Shown here: positions 45,876 through 55,818 of the stretch, piece after piece
Position numbering within the stretch: the stretch's first letter is position 1
Layout: each line of letters starts with the position of its first letter
Origin: Candidatus Aminicenantota bacterium
GTDB taxonomy: Bacteria; Acidobacteriota; Aminicenantia; Aminicenantales; Aminicenantaceae
Direction: 5' to 3'
NCBI GenBank assembly: GCA_020344415.1
Contig: CP070825.1
Span: 2,354,169-2,418,168, forward strand
DNA length: 64,000 bases
The notes under the pieces: generated by a model
What the model was told of the DNA's origin: nothing
Databases searched by the model: none
Seen by the model: the letters and a program-made list of their open reading frames with translations, nothing else
Program-made: the position numbers and the translations under genes

Positions 45876-47219
45876 TCAGGGAACATTCCCTTTTTCCCTA
45901 AATACAGATAAGTCATGTTTCTTCAAAATTTTTATTCCATTTTTTATGTTTTCTGTATCAATGTAGAGTTGTCTGAGCATGTCCTCGTTTTTATCGAAGA
46001 GCAGTTCACTCCTTGCCGGTAATAATCGCTTGTGATGTGACTTAAGTACTCTATACCCTATTCTATAAGAGGTACGCCCTATCAAAAAAACAAGTAGGAA
46101 AATGAATATAATCAAAGTAAACTTTTGAATCCTAAGTATTGTTCTATTCTTAGGCTGAGTCCGTATTTCATATAGAAGCAAGAAAAGAAAAATGAAGTTT
46201 GAAACCCATATTAATAGTGAAAAAGTAACGTATCGGTAACTTACAGCATGAGAGCTGCCAAAACCTATTCGACCTATTCCAGTTAAGATGGCGCAGGAAA
46301 AGGAATAAAGCCCCAAAAGAAAATAAGGCAACATCATGTTTATATCGCTTCGATGATTTCGCATGCATAACCACACCATCCATCCGAAAAAAACAAGTCC
46401 AAACAAGCCGATAAATAAGGCGTATTCTTCATAAGTAACTATAGAAGCTCCGATATATTTTAAGATATATTGAATGAAGTCAAACGGATTTTTCACGAAT
46501 AGGAATAATGATTGCCCAGCAGGAAAATCGGGCTGATATTTATAAAAGTACGAAAATAGAATTAAAACGGTTGCCCCTGTCCAAATTGTGATAATCGGAA
46601 CTTTTTTTGGTCTGTTATCATAAGAGGCAAGAAAGAGAGCGAAAAAGCCTAAAAACCAATATGCAAGCCCGTTTGCGAAGGAATAGGTGGCCAGAATTCC
46701 GAAAAATATTGCTCCAAGAAATAGACTCCATTTGAAAATTCTGTTTGCCAAGAGCATGAAACCAGCTACAACAGCAAAAACATTCATAAAAATCTGAATC
46801 TGCCAGCCCCAAACCCAGTTCTCACCCTGATGGAGGGAGACCACTAAAAGCGATAGAATTGGCACAACCCACAGTGCATCATGATACCCGAGGGCCTTAA
46901 CGGTCTTATATAGATGACAGAGAATAATGACGAAAATCCCTACTGCGAGAATTATATTAGCCACTAGCTCACAGGAAATGTTGTATCCGCTCACGCGAGC
47001 GAGAACAAGCATAATGAGTCTTGGGAAAATTAATCTATGCTCGTTGTGCTCCTCCCAAAGATCAGAAAGAGAAACTCCCTCATCAAAAGACTTCCCTAGA
47101 AGGGGGATGAAATTCCATTGGTCCCAAAAGGGCACATCCACATGGTATTTAACAACAGCAATAGTCAAGTACAACAATGGAAGAAAAGCCAGGATAAAAA
47201 TTAAGATTTTTCTCTTCAT
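45876..47219 (-). CDS. Polytopic membrane protein of polysaccharide cluster
   Basis: 447 residues with about ten to eleven hydrophobic segments and a large loop after the first (KYHVDVPFWDQWNFIPLLGK, WEEHNEHRLIFPRLIM). The D-x-W/EHNEHR region between helices one and two recalls GT-C or PMT-like enzymes, where acidic residues in that loop are catalytic. The C-terminal tail is soluble. A membrane glycosyltransferase role is inference; no named family recognised. Overlaps the upstream glycosyltransferase by four bases. Confidence 0.7.
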   Translation of the reverse strand: MKRKILIFILAFLPLLYLTIAVVKYHVDVPFWDQWNFIPLLGKSFDEGVSLSDLWEEHNEHRLIFPRLIMLVLARVSGYNISCELVANIILAVGIFVIILCHLYKTVKALGYHDALWVVPILSLLVVSLHQGENWVWGWQIQIFMNVFAVVAGFMLLANRIFKWSLFLGAIFFGILATYSFANGLAYWFLGFFALFLASYDNRPKKVPIITIWTGATVLILFSYFYKYQPDFPAGQSLFLFVKNPFDFIQYILKYIGASIVTYEEYALFIGLFGLVFFGWMVWLCMRNHRSDINMMLPYFLLGLYSFSCAILTGIGRIGFGSSHAVSYRYVTFSLLIWVSNFIFLFLLLYEIRTQPKNRTILRIQKFTLIIFIFLLVFLIGRTSYRIGYRVLKSHHKRLLPARSELLFDKNEDMLRQLYIDTENIKNGIKILKKHDLSVFREKGNVP

Positions 47220-48370
47220 CCATCCAAAAGAGATTCATACAAGCTCAAGATCTCTTGAGCAGTCCTCTTCCAGTCAAAATTTAACACTCTTTTTCTTCCC
47301 TCAGCAATCAGGTTCTGACGTATATTCTCATCTTTTAAAGCCAGGATGATTTTTTCTGCCATGTCTTCAGGTTCTTCTGGGCTGAAATACAGGGCTGCAT
47401 CCTGAGCAGTCTCAGGTATGGCTGGAGCCTTGGAAGCAGCAATAGGTAAATTGCTGGCCATAGCCTCAAGGAGAGGAAACCCAAATCCCTCGCAGAACGA
47501 CGGCAGAGCGAGGACAGAAGCTTGGCTGTAAAAAATCCTGACTTCTTTATCAGGAAGGTAACCCATTATTTTTACCCAAGCTTCCAGTTTTTCCTTCTCA
47601 ATCTTTTTTTCCAAATTTCTGCTATCCCTTCCAGGCCGGCCAACGATCAGAAGAGGAATTCTTTCATTTTTTCGATGGATAATCCTGAGAGCTTCAACTA
47701 AATTCAACAAATTCTTTCGAGGCTCAATGGCCCCAACAAAAAGATTAAAAGAGGTTGGCAAAGAATATTTCTTTCTGATTTCCTCCATTTCTCCGGAGGA
47801 AATGTCCCCATTTAGTCTAAGCTCCATGCCAGGGTAGATGACTTTCACCTTTTTCCCTTCTACAGCGAATCTTTCCAAGAGGTCGTTTTTAGTAAAATGA
47901 GAGATAGCCACGATCCTATCGGTCTTGAGAAGTGAGGCTTTGATCTTATTCACAAAACTCCTTCTTGTCTCTCTATCTGTCTTTTGTGGAAAATCCATGA
48001 AGAACAAATCATACACTGTAACGATTTTTTTCCCTTTTGTCGGTAGGATGAGGGGAGTGGCAGAGTGACTTAAATCTAATTTTGTTTTAAAAAAACGATC
48101 TAAAGGAGGCCAGGAAAGTCTATTCCAGAAAAAATTCATCATTTTTACAGGAAAGCGAAAATCTCGAAAATGTTTTTTAACAAAGGGGGGAATTTTTTGA
48201 GAAGGGAACCGGTCTTTATAGGAGGAAGAAAAGAGATAGTATTCGTTAGAGGAATCAATTTGAGCCAGATGAAAAAGAAGGCTCTTAAAATAAATTCCAA
48301 CGCCCGTTTCTTCTTTAAGAAAGGGACGCATATCAATACCGATGCGCATTTTGAGTAAATGTATTCTCAA
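47216..48370 (-). CDS. Glycosyltransferase, GT4 type (mannosyltransferase-like)
   Basis: 384 residues. RIGIDMRPFLKEETGVGIYF is the N-terminal loop; FVGAIEPRKNLLNLVEAL and LALPSFCEGFGFPLLEAMAS the donor site. First gene of the minus-strand polysaccharide cluster. The second Met (codon 8) is an equally good start because homologues begin with RIGID. Confidence 0.9.
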   Translation of the reverse strand: MRIHLLKMRIGIDMRPFLKEETGVGIYFKSLLFHLAQIDSSNEYYLFSSSYKDRFPSQKIPPFVKKHFRDFRFPVKMMNFFWNRLSWPPLDRFFKTKLDLSHSATPLILPTKGKKIVTVYDLFFMDFPQKTDRETRRSFVNKIKASLLKTDRIVAISHFTKNDLLERFAVEGKKVKVIYPGMELRLNGDISSGEMEEIRKKYSLPTSFNLFVGAIEPRKNLLNLVEALRIIHRKNERIPLLIVGRPGRDSRNLEKKIEKEKLEAWVKIMGYLPDKEVRIFYSQASVLALPSFCEGFGFPLLEAMASNLPIAASKAPAIPETAQDAALYFSPEEPEDMAEKIILALKDENIRQNLIAEGRKRVLNFDWKRTAQEILSLYESLLDG

Positions 48371-48444
48371 TGTAAGGAAAAGTCAAGGAGAGGAACCAGT
48401 CCAAATGTTTCCAAATAGCAGAAATAAAAAAAGTTGCGGAAAAC

Positions 48445-48473
48445 TTGCTTCTTGTCTATGCGGGTGATATTAT
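48445..48473 (+). promoter_or_regulatory. Sigma-70-type promoter for the M20 peptidase gene
   Basis: TTGCTT and TATTAT are separated by 17 bases. The start codon follows 22 bases after the -10 box, with AAGGAGG between. Confidence 0.5.
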
Positions 48474-48495
48474 TTTCTCGAAAAGGAGGATTCTC

Positions 48496-49725
48496 ATGAC
48501 TAAATTAGAAAAAATATCAGCAAGAATCGATAGCTTCCGCGATGAAATGATTGACATGCAGATCAAACTGTGTGCCCTTCCGGCCATCTCTCCGGCAAGC
48601 GGTGGAGAAGGAGAAGAGAAAAAGGCAGAGGCTTTGATTGATTGCATAAAGAAAAACGGATTTCATGATTTCCAAGTTATCAAGGCCCCGGATCTGGATG
48701 CCGCTTCTGGTTACCGCCCGAATATTCTTGCCTTTTTCAAAGGCAAAAGCCAAGCAAAGACGATATGGATAATGACCCACATGGATATTGTCCCTCCCGG
48801 AGAACTGGCTCTATGGAAAGGAGATCCCTTTAAAGCCTGGGTGGAAGGAGGAAAAATATATGGTCGGGGAGTCGAAGACAATCAGCAGGACATGGTTGCT
48901 TCTCTCTATGCAGTTAAGGCGCTTTATGAGGAGAACATTGAACCCAATTATGACGTGGGAATAGCCTTAGTGGCAGATGAAGAGACAGGAAGCGAGAAAG
49001 GTATTGATTATGTTCTCCACAACACAGATGTCTTTCGAAAACAGGACTTAATCATCGTCCCAGATGCAGGGAATGAAGAAGGAACAATGATAGAGGTTGC
49101 TGAGAAAAGCATCCTTTGGCTCAAATTCAAGACATTGGGGAAGCAGGCCCATGGGTCCACTCCTGAGAAAGGCATCAACAGCTTCAGGGCGGCCTCTTTT
49201 CTGGTCACCGAACTAAACAACCTCTATGATATTTTCTCTGACAAAGACTCTCTCTTTGACCCCCCAATATCCACATTTGAACCAACTAAAAAAGAACACA
49301 ATGTCCCCAACATCAACACCATTCCCGGTGAGGACATCTTTTATATGGACAGCCGAATATTGCCAAAGTTCACCATTGAAGAAGTTGAAGAAAAAATCAA
49401 GGAAATGACTGATAAAATCGAAAATAGATTCAAGGTGAAGATAGAGCTGGAAGAAACTCAAAAGGCCCCTGCAGCTCCTCCGACTTCAGCTGATGCCCCT
49501 GTAGTTCATGCCTTAAAAGATGCTGTTAAGGCAATTTATGAAAAAGAGGCAGAAGCCATTGGCATTGGAGGAGGAACAGTCGCGGCTGTTTTTCGAAGAG
49601 AAGACTTTAGTGCTGCATGCTGGTCCAAAAATGACGAAACAGCTCATCAGCCTAATGAATACTGTCATATTGACAACATGGTCGCAGATGCGAAAGTTTT
49701 CGCCCATATTTTCCTTCAGGAATAA
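48496..49725 (+). CDS. M20 family dipeptidase/deacylase
   Basis: 409 residues from the ATG at 48496, which has AAAAGGAGG in front; an ATG-like start at 48445 would place the promoter inside the gene. Zinc ligands are visible in THMDIVPPG (His, Asp), DEETGSEKG (Glu, catalytic) and CHIDNM near the end (His). Family members cleave dipeptides, N-acyl amino acids or carnosine-like substrates. Single gene, divergent from the polysaccharide cluster. Confidence 0.88.
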   Translation: MTKLEKISARIDSFRDEMIDMQIKLCALPAISPASGGEGEEKKAEALIDCIKKNGFHDFQVIKAPDLDAASGYRPNILAFFKGKSQAKTIWIMTHMDIVPPGELALWKGDPFKAWVEGGKIYGRGVEDNQQDMVASLYAVKALYEENIEPNYDVGIALVADEETGSEKGIDYVLHNTDVFRKQDLIIVPDAGNEEGTMIEVAEKSILWLKFKTLGKQAHGSTPEKGINSFRAASFLVTELNNLYDIFSDKDSLFDPPISTFEPTKKEHNVPNINTIPGEDIFYMDSRILPKFTIEEVEEKIKEMTDKIENRFKVKIELEETQKAPAAPPTSADAPVVHALKDAVKAIYEKEAEAIGIGGGTVAAVFRREDFSAACWSKNDETAHQPNEYCHIDNMVADAKVFAHIFLQE

Positions 49726-49865
49726 AAACCCTTAAAGGTTTGATTTGTCGAAACCTAAATTCAAAAAATGGGATTTTCTAACTTCCTCTTGGCCTGGATG
49801 ATTTATAAAAAATGAATTATCAGCTTTGAGAATACAGATCGAATACACATACGGGAGGTATAAAA

Positions 49866-50183
49866 GTGAATAAATACATATTTGTCATGACAACGGTTCC
49901 GGATGAGGAAGAAGGCCAAAAGATAGCCCACAAGTTAGTCAAAGATAGGCTAGCTGCATGTGTAACAATATCAGCTGCTTCAAAGTCTTATTACTGGTGG
50001 CAAGGAAATATATCCGAAGAAAAAGAATACATTCTCTTCATCAAAACGCAAGATTCACTATATCCCGAGCTCGAAAAAAAACTCCTCAAGATCCATCCCT
50101 ATGATGTCCCAGAAATTGTTGCTCTTCCCATCCTCAAAGGATTTAAAAAATACCTCAATTGGATTACAGAGGAAACTCCCTAA
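49866..50183 (+). CDS. cutA: Divalent-cation tolerance protein CutA
   Basis: 105 residues, GTG start after GGGAGGTATAAAA. The CutA1 trimer signature is clear: LVKDRLAACVTI, YYWWQGNI and the ending HPYDVPEIVALPI. Copper-binding trimeric protein of unclear physiological role. The stop lies against the first base of a long inverted repeat. Confidence 0.95.
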   Translation: MNKYIFVMTTVPDEEEGQKIAHKLVKDRLAACVTISAASKSYYWWQGNISEEKEYILFIKTQDSLYPELEKKLLKIHPYDVPEIVALPILKGFKKYLNWITEETP

Positions 50184-50356
50184 AAAGGGGACAGTCCCCT
50201 TTTTTTCGTGATTGATTGTCATTGCGAGTGAAACGCGGCAATCTCAAACAATTTATGTAGGGGCTTGATTCATCAAGCCCTTCTGCAGGATATCTTCGTG
50301 GACCTAAAGTAGCAATTCCCCTGAATGGAAAGAAAAAAGCAGCCTGCCCCCTTTTC
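50182..50356 (+). repeat. Left copy of a 175-base inverted repeat
   Basis: Order: AAAAAGGGGACAGTCCCC plus T tract, TTGTCATTGCGAGTGAAACG CGGCAATCTC, GGGGCTTGATTCATCAAGCC C, CTGCAGGATATCTT, and a terminal AAAAAAGCAGCCTGCCCCC. The reverse complement of 51351-51530 matches over nearly its full length with about 20 differences by eye. It follows cutA directly. Confidence 0.85.
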
Positions 50357-50363
50357 TTACATT

Positions 50364-51320
50364 TTACGGATATTTTTTCTGGATCTTCTTAGCTATTTTT
50401 ATGGTACTGAGATGGATTTCCACCGTATCATAAACATTATGAGCATAGCCTCCTGCAAAAAGAACAACTAGAGGAATGCGAAGTTTTCGAGCTTCCTCGA
50501 TAATGATCCTGTCTCGCTCATTGAGGCCTTCCATAGTTACTTTCAAGCCTCCCAATTGGTCCTTCTCATAAGGATCAGCGCCCGCAAGAAAAAAAATAAG
50601 ATCGGGCTTAAACTCTGTATATAGGCGAGGAAAATGAGAGCGAAGTGCGGAGAGGTATTTTTCATCTCCGTCGCCAAACCACAATCCTATATCCAAAGTG
50701 CTCGGAGGCTTATCAGCAGGATAAATATCCATTTGGTGGATGGAAAAAGTAAATGCATAATCTCTTTTGGCAAAAAAGAATGCGTTTCCGTTCCCTTGAT
50801 GGACATCGCAATCCACCATCATGACCCGATCGATCTTTCCCTCACTTTTCATTTTTTCCGCTGCTACAGCTACATCATTCAATACGCAGAAGCCCTCACC
50901 ATGATCAGGAAAAGCATGGTGGAATCCTCCCCCAATATGTACTGCAAGCCCCTCTTCTAGAGCTTCCTCACTGGCAAGAACTGTTCCCCCGACATAAAGA
51001 CTGGCAAATTCCAAGAATTCCGGAGTATAAGGCAGTTCCATGCTTAATATTTCAGAATTTGAAAGATTGCCTTTTTCCAGTTTTTTCAAGTATTTGGAGG
51101 AATGAGCCAAAAGGAGATCTTCCTCAGTGGCAGGTTTAGGTTCAAGAAAATTTTCTTTCCTGGCTCCCATCGCCAAGAGTTTTTCGTAAATAAGCCTGTA
51201 TTTTTTTAACGGAAAAACATGCTCTCCTAAGTCCACCATCCAATAACGGTCACTGTAAATGAACTTAAACGGGAATCTTTTTCTTCGCAGCAGCCTGAGC
51301 AAGCTTATCGGAGGAACCAT
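50364..51320 (-). CDS. Histone-deacetylase/AcuC-like amidohydrolase
   Basis: 318 residues of the class I/II deacetylase fold, zinc-dependent. HIGGGFHHAFPDHGEGFCVL and NDVAVAA carry the active histidines; MMVDCDVHQGNG the zinc Asp and His; FLAGADPYEKDQLGG the second Asp. Bacterial members act on acetyl-lysine, acetylpolyamines or acetoin-related targets; substrate unknown. The gene alone, with no partner, is enclosed by inverted repeats. The start is uncertain because homologues usually begin near IYSDRYWMVDLG. Confidence 0.9.
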   Translation of the reverse strand: MVPPISLLRLLRRKRFPFKFIYSDRYWMVDLGEHVFPLKKYRLIYEKLLAMGARKENFLEPKPATEEDLLLAHSSKYLKKLEKGNLSNSEILSMELPYTPEFLEFASLYVGGTVLASEEALEEGLAVHIGGGFHHAFPDHGEGFCVLNDVAVAAEKMKSEGKIDRVMMVDCDVHQGNGNAFFFAKRDYAFTFSIHQMDIYPADKPPSTLDIGLWFGDGDEKYLSALRSHFPRLYTEFKPDLIFFLAGADPYEKDQLGGLKVTMEGLNERDRIIIEEARKLRIPLVVLFAGGYAHNVYDTVEIHLSTIKIAKKIQKKYP

Positions 51321-51350
51321 GAGTGATAATAAATATCAAAAAAAAACAAT

Positions 51351-51530
51351 AAAAAAAAGGGGACAGACTACTTTTTTCTTTCCATTCGGGGTAATTGCCA
51401 CTTTAGGCCACAAAGATATCCTGCAGAAGGGCTTGATGTATCAAGCCCCTACCTAGATTGTTTGAGATTGCCGCGTTTTACTCGCAATGGCAATTAATCA
51501 CGAAAAAAAGGGGACTGTCCCCTTTTTTTT
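51351..51530 (-). repeat. Right copy of the inverted repeat
   Basis: Mirror of 50182-50356: GGGGACAGACTACTTTTTTC faces the deacetylase gene and GGGGACTGTCCCC lies outermost. Central words CCTGCAGAAGGGCTTGATG and GAGATTGCCGCGTTTTACTC are kept. The rest of the gap to 51632 holds only AT-rich sequence before the proline dehydrogenase gene. Confidence 0.85.
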
Positions 51531-51632
51531 ATGGAAATTTTGAAACAATTCTTGAAGTTTACCGAAAAATGGATTAATTTTTATTTTCATAATAGTCTTA
51601 TTGAAGGTTTTTTGACCTGAAAGGAATCATTT

Positions 51633-52544
51633 ATGGGTTTCAAAAAATTTTTTATCAATCTCACCCCATCTCCCCTTGTCAAGCTTTTTGCGAACCCTTA
51701 CGTGGCTGGTGACAGCATCCAAGCTGCAATAGATGCCGCTAAAAAGTTTTGGGATGAAAGACATCTCTGTTCCACCATAGACCTTCTGGGCGAAGAACTG
51801 CAAAGCGATGAGGAGGTTCAGTATTCTGCAGATGTGTACAAAAGACTAATCGACGCATTGGGCAGCCAGGAATATTCCTCTCTCTCCTTAAAACCCACCC
51901 AACTCGGAAGCCATCGTGGCACTGAGCACTGCAAAAAAGTCATAGAGGAAATTATCGAACGAGCTGAGCTCGATAACATAAAAGTGACTCTAGATATGGA
52001 AGATAGCAGCTTTACTGATATGACTCTGGATATCTTTCGTGCTCTTCACAGGGATTATCCGACTTTTGGAACCGTTCTGCAATCCCGTCTTTTTCGCACT
52101 GATGATGACATAAAATCCTTAAGAGGTCTGAATGCCCGCATCCGTATATGCATTGGCATATATAATGAACCAGAAAAGATAGCCCTTCAAAGCAAGCCTG
52201 AGATGAAGAAGAAGATGCTAGACCAGGTGGAACTTTTACTCAAGGAAGGCCACTACCCTGAGATCGCCAGTCACGATGAAGGAGTCATTAGAGAAGCTCT
52301 CAACATTGCTGAAAGGCTGAATATGAAAAAGGACCGGTATGAGGTTCAAATGCTCATGGGTGTGCCGATGCAGGCTTTTCAAGACGAACTTATTCAAAAC
52401 GGCATCCTTGTCCGCCTTTATGTTCCGTTTGCCGAAAAATGGAAGTTCGCCATAGCTTATTGCAAGAGAAGACTAGCAGCTAATCCAGCAATGGCTGCTT
52501 ATATTGTGAAGAATATTTTGCATAAGACCGCAGGCAGGCGCTAG
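51633..52544 (+). CDS. Proline dehydrogenase
   Basis: 303 residues, stand-alone PRODH barrel using FAD, making pyrroline-5-carboxylate from proline. VTLDMEDSSFTDMT, LQSRLFRTDDDI, RICIGIYNEPEKIA, ASHDEGVI and VQMLMGVPMQAFQDELI are family motifs. The final YCKRRLAANPAM helix binds proline (Arg-Arg). Length equals the monofunctional enzymes. It converges with ppdK by four bases. Confidence 0.92.
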   Translation: MGFKKFFINLTPSPLVKLFANPYVAGDSIQAAIDAAKKFWDERHLCSTIDLLGEELQSDEEVQYSADVYKRLIDALGSQEYSSLSLKPTQLGSHRGTEHCKKVIEEIIERAELDNIKVTLDMEDSSFTDMTLDIFRALHRDYPTFGTVLQSRLFRTDDDIKSLRGLNARIRICIGIYNEPEKIALQSKPEMKKKMLDQVELLLKEGHYPEIASHDEGVIREALNIAERLNMKKDRYEVQMLMGVPMQAFQDELIQNGILVRLYVPFAEKWKFAIAYCKRRLAANPAMAAYIVKNILHKTAGRR

Positions 52545-55264
52545 GAGCTTTTCTTCTGCTTTTTCTTTTTAATGGCGATCTGAGCTGCAGCAAGGCGAGC
52601 AACAGGCACCTGGTAGGCAGAACAGCTCACATAATTGAGCCCGATCTCGTGGCAGAAGTAGATAGACCGGGGGTCTCCGCCGTGAACGCCGCAGATCCCT
52701 ACTTTAAGATCTGGCCTGGCCCTGCGACCTTTCTCAACAGCCCATTTCATTACCTGGCCCACTCCGCTGATATCTACTGTTTCAAAGGGATTGTTCTTCC
52801 AGATTCCATGAGCCAGATAATAAGCAAGAAATTCAGCCCCATCATCACGGGAAAGGCCATAGATTGTTTGTGTGAGGTCATTGGTTCCGAATGAGAAAAA
52901 TTCTGCTTCCTGAGCTATCTCGTCAGCAGTAAGCGCAGCTCGAGGAACCTCAATCATCGTCCCCACTGAATACTCAACCTTGACCTTATATTTTTCCATG
53001 ACCTTCTCAGCTACTTGTAGGATGATTTTTTTCTGATTGGCGAGTTCCTCTTTAGCTCCGACGAGTGGAATCATAATCTCAGGATAGACTTTTTCTCTTT
53101 CTGTGGCCAATTGGCAGACAGCCTCAAAAATGGCCCTGGCCTGCATTTCAATAATCTCGGGATAAGAGATTCCAAGACGACAGCCTCTGTGCCCAAGCAT
53201 GGGATTGAATTCAGAAAGAGCCTTGACTCGTTCCAACAATTTCTCCAACTCTCGAATTTTCTTCTCCTTCTTGGTTCCTGAAGCCTTTAAAACGGCTATC
53301 TCTACCATGAGATCTTCCCTGCGGGGCAGAAATTCATGAAGAGGCGGGTCGAGTGTGCGGATTGTTACGGGATGTCCCTTCATTTCTTTGAAAAGCCCGT
53401 AAAAATCTTCCTTTTGGAAAGGAAGAAGTTTGCTCAAAGCTTTCCGTCTTTGCTCCTCGGTTTCGGAGAGGATCATCTCTTTAATGAAAGGAAGCCTCTC
53501 TCTTTCAAAAAACATATGTTCTGTCCGTGCTAACCCAATACCTTCTGCACCAAAAGCAAGGGCAATTCTGGCATCTTCTGGCGTATCTGTGTTGGCTCGA
53601 ACGCCCAGTCTTTTGATCCGGTCTGCCCAAAAGAGGAGTTTTCGGAAGTTCTTGTAAATTTCAGACTCCTCAGCCCTTTTCTCTCCACGAATGACTTGGA
53701 TGATTTCAGAAGGCTGGGTCGGGATTTGACCTTGAAAAACTTCCCCTGAAGTTCCATCAATGGAGATCCATTCTCCTTCTTTGATCTTCTTGCTCCCAAT
53801 CTGGAAGAATTTTGGCTTCTCACCCAACTTAATATCTCCACAGCCCACGATCGATGGCTTCCCCATCTGCCGGCCCACAACAGCTGCATGAGAAGTCATG
53901 CCTCCTGTAGCTGTCAAGACACCTTGAGAGGCACTCATTCCATGAATATCATCGGGAGAGGTCTCTTCTCTGACTAGAATCACTTTCCTTCCTTCATTTT
54001 TCCAAGAGACCGCATCATCGGCTGTAAAAACCACCTGTCCTGCAGCCGCACCAGGAGAAGCTGCCAGCCCGCGTGCTTGAACTTCGTGTTTTTCCCTTTC
54101 TGTTGCATCAAAGACAGGGTGGAGAAGTTGGGTTAAGGCTTCTGGTTCTACCATCATAAGAGCTTCCTCTTCTGAGACCAAGCCTTCCGCCACCATGTTC
54201 ACAGCAATCTTAACAGCTGCCAATCCTGTTCTTTTGCCGCTTCTGGTCTGGAGCATGTGAAGTTTCCTCTCTTGAATTGTAAACTCAAAATCTTGAACAT
54301 CTCGGTAGTGCTTCTCTAACCTATTCGTGATTTCTTCTAATTCCTTGTAGGCTGCAGGCATTTCGTCCCCCAAAGACTTGAGAGAAGAGGGAGTTCGAAC
54401 ACCTGCAACAACATCCTCTCCCTGAGCATTAAAGAGATATTCGCCGTACAACTCCTTTTCTCCTGTTGCAGGATTTCTAGTGAACCCAACTCCGGTTGCT
54501 GAATTTTTTCCAATGTTTCCAAAGACCATCTGTTGGATGTTGACCGCTGTTCCCAAATCATCAGGAATGTAATTCAAACGACGGTAAGTTACAGCTCTAG
54601 GATTGTTCCAAGATTTAAAAACAGCAGAGACCGACATAAGTAGCTGTTTTATAACATCCTGGGGAAACTCTTTCCCTGTCTCTTTTTTGATCAAATTCTG
54701 ATATTCAGAGTTGGTCTCTTCCAAGATTTTTTCTGTCAGTTCAAAATCGTGAGTGATTTTATTTTCTCTTTTTTTCTTCCTTAATATTTCTTCAAACGTC
54801 TTCTTGGGAATTTCCAGAACGACATCCCCGAACATGTGGATTAAGCGGCGGTAACAATCCAAGACAAATCGTCTGTCTCCACTCTTTCTTGCCAATCCCT
54901 CGAGAGTCTTGTCGTTAAGGCCCAGATTCAAAACCGTGTCCATCATTCCTGGCATGGAAAATTTTCCCCCTGAACGGACAGAAAGAAGAAGGGGCTCTTT
55001 CTCTCCTCCAAATCTCTGTTTGGTAAAGTCCTCCAACTTCTTTAGATTGAGAAGGATTTCTTCTTCTATCTCAAAGGGAATTTTATCCCCTTGCTTAGCA
55101 AAAAGATCACAGACTTCTGTGGATATAGTAAAGCCGGGTGGAACAGGCAAGCCAATTCCTGACATTTCTGCAAGATTCGCACCCTTTCCTCCCAAGATAT
55201 CTTTCATATCCTTGTTGCCATCAGTATGGTTCTTCCCGAAAAAGTACACGTATTTCTTTTCCAT
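52541..55264 (-). CDS. ppdK: Pyruvate, phosphate dikinase
   Basis: 907 residues, start at the ATG before EKKYVYFFGKNH, preceded by AAGGAG; an upstream in-frame start adds ten unrelated residues. ATP-grasp N-domain (KDILGGKGANLAEMSGIGLP, VPPGFTI), swivelling domain with the phosphohistidine His459 in ATGGMTSHAAVVGRQMGKP, and PEP domain with GAEGIGLARTEHMFF, SFGTNDLTQT and GICGVHGGDP. In amino-acid fermenters it interconverts pyruvate and PEP with PPi. Confidence 0.96.
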   Translation of the reverse strand: MEKKYVYFFGKNHTDGNKDMKDILGGKGANLAEMSGIGLPVPPGFTISTEVCDLFAKQGDKIPFEIEEEILLNLKKLEDFTKQRFGGEKEPLLLSVRSGGKFSMPGMMDTVLNLGLNDKTLEGLARKSGDRRFVLDCYRRLIHMFGDVVLEIPKKTFEEILRKKKRENKITHDFELTEKILEETNSEYQNLIKKETGKEFPQDVIKQLLMSVSAVFKSWNNPRAVTYRRLNYIPDDLGTAVNIQQMVFGNIGKNSATGVGFTRNPATGEKELYGEYLFNAQGEDVVAGVRTPSSLKSLGDEMPAAYKELEEITNRLEKHYRDVQDFEFTIQERKLHMLQTRSGKRTGLAAVKIAVNMVAEGLVSEEEALMMVEPEALTQLLHPVFDATEREKHEVQARGLAASPGAAAGQVVFTADDAVSWKNEGRKVILVREETSPDDIHGMSASQGVLTATGGMTSHAAVVGRQMGKPSIVGCGDIKLGEKPKFFQIGSKKIKEGEWISIDGTSGEVFQGQIPTQPSEIIQVIRGEKRAEESEIYKNFRKLLFWADRIKRLGVRANTDTPEDARIALAFGAEGIGLARTEHMFFERERLPFIKEMILSETEEQRRKALSKLLPFQKEDFYGLFKEMKGHPVTIRTLDPPLHEFLPRREDLMVEIAVLKASGTKKEKKIRELEKLLERVKALSEFNPMLGHRGCRLGISYPEIIEMQARAIFEAVCQLATEREKVYPEIMIPLVGAKEELANQKKIILQVAEKVMEKYKVKVEYSVGTMIEVPRAALTADEIAQEAEFFSFGTNDLTQTIYGLSRDDGAEFLAYYLAHGIWKNNPFETVDISGVGQVMKWAVEKGRRARPDLKVGICGVHGGDPRSIYFCHEIGLNYVSCSAYQVPVARLAAAQIAIKKKKQKKSS

Positions 55265-55386
55265 GTCTCTGCTCCTTCTGTTAGAGTAGCTCAAAAAATA
55301 TACACGTAACTCCTATTAAATTCAAGTAGAGAGGAAAAGAGGGAGGTTTATGGTTTGAGAAAAACTGAACCATCCGCGTCTTTATG

Positions 55387-55818
55387 TCAGATGTTGAGAC
55401 GCGACGCCTTTTTTCTGGCTTCAGCAAAGATGTTTAGGGAAAAAAAGAGCAAAACGCTGTCCATTAATATCAGTTTATAATCGAGTTTTCGATTGAGACC
55501 GCCAAAACATCCACAATCGATATCTATTCCTCTTAAAATGGTTAGGATTATGAGCACCAAAAAAACTGATAATAGTCCAGAAAGAAGAAGAGCGCTCGCT
55601 CCTCTGAATATGCCAAAGATCAAGAATGCTCCACAAATAACCTCTATCCACGGCAGAATGAGAGCCAGAAAGAATGATACTCCCTGAGGAAAAACTCTAT
55701 AATTCGCAATATCCTGGGCAAAGCCCAGAGGCTCGAATATCTTCAGAAGTCCGGCCCAGATAAAAATACCTCCTACCACGAACCGGAAAGCAAAGAGAAC
55801 AAATTTATTTCGAAGCAT
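55387..55818 (-). CDS. DoxX/MauE-like membrane protein
   Basis: 143 residues from the Met before LRNKFVLFAFRFVVGGIFIW, four hydrophobic segments. The cysteine motif DIDCGCFGG between the third and fourth helices is characteristic of MauE-type proteins, thought to help disulfide formation or thiol transfer. It overlaps the rhodanese gene by 14 bases, suggesting a joint sulfur/thiol role. Confidence 0.85.
   Translation of the reverse strand: MLRNKFVLFAFRFVVGGIFIWAGLLKIFEPLGFAQDIANYRVFPQGVSFFLALILPWIEVICGAFLIFGIFRGASALLLSGLLSVFLVLIILTILRGIDIDCGCFGGLNRKLDYKLILMDSVLLFFSLNIFAEARKKASRLNI

Noticed and set aside
50182..51530. Composite transposon around the deacetylase gene
   Set aside because: No transposase frame lies within or beside the repeats; kept as an inverted-repeat observation only.
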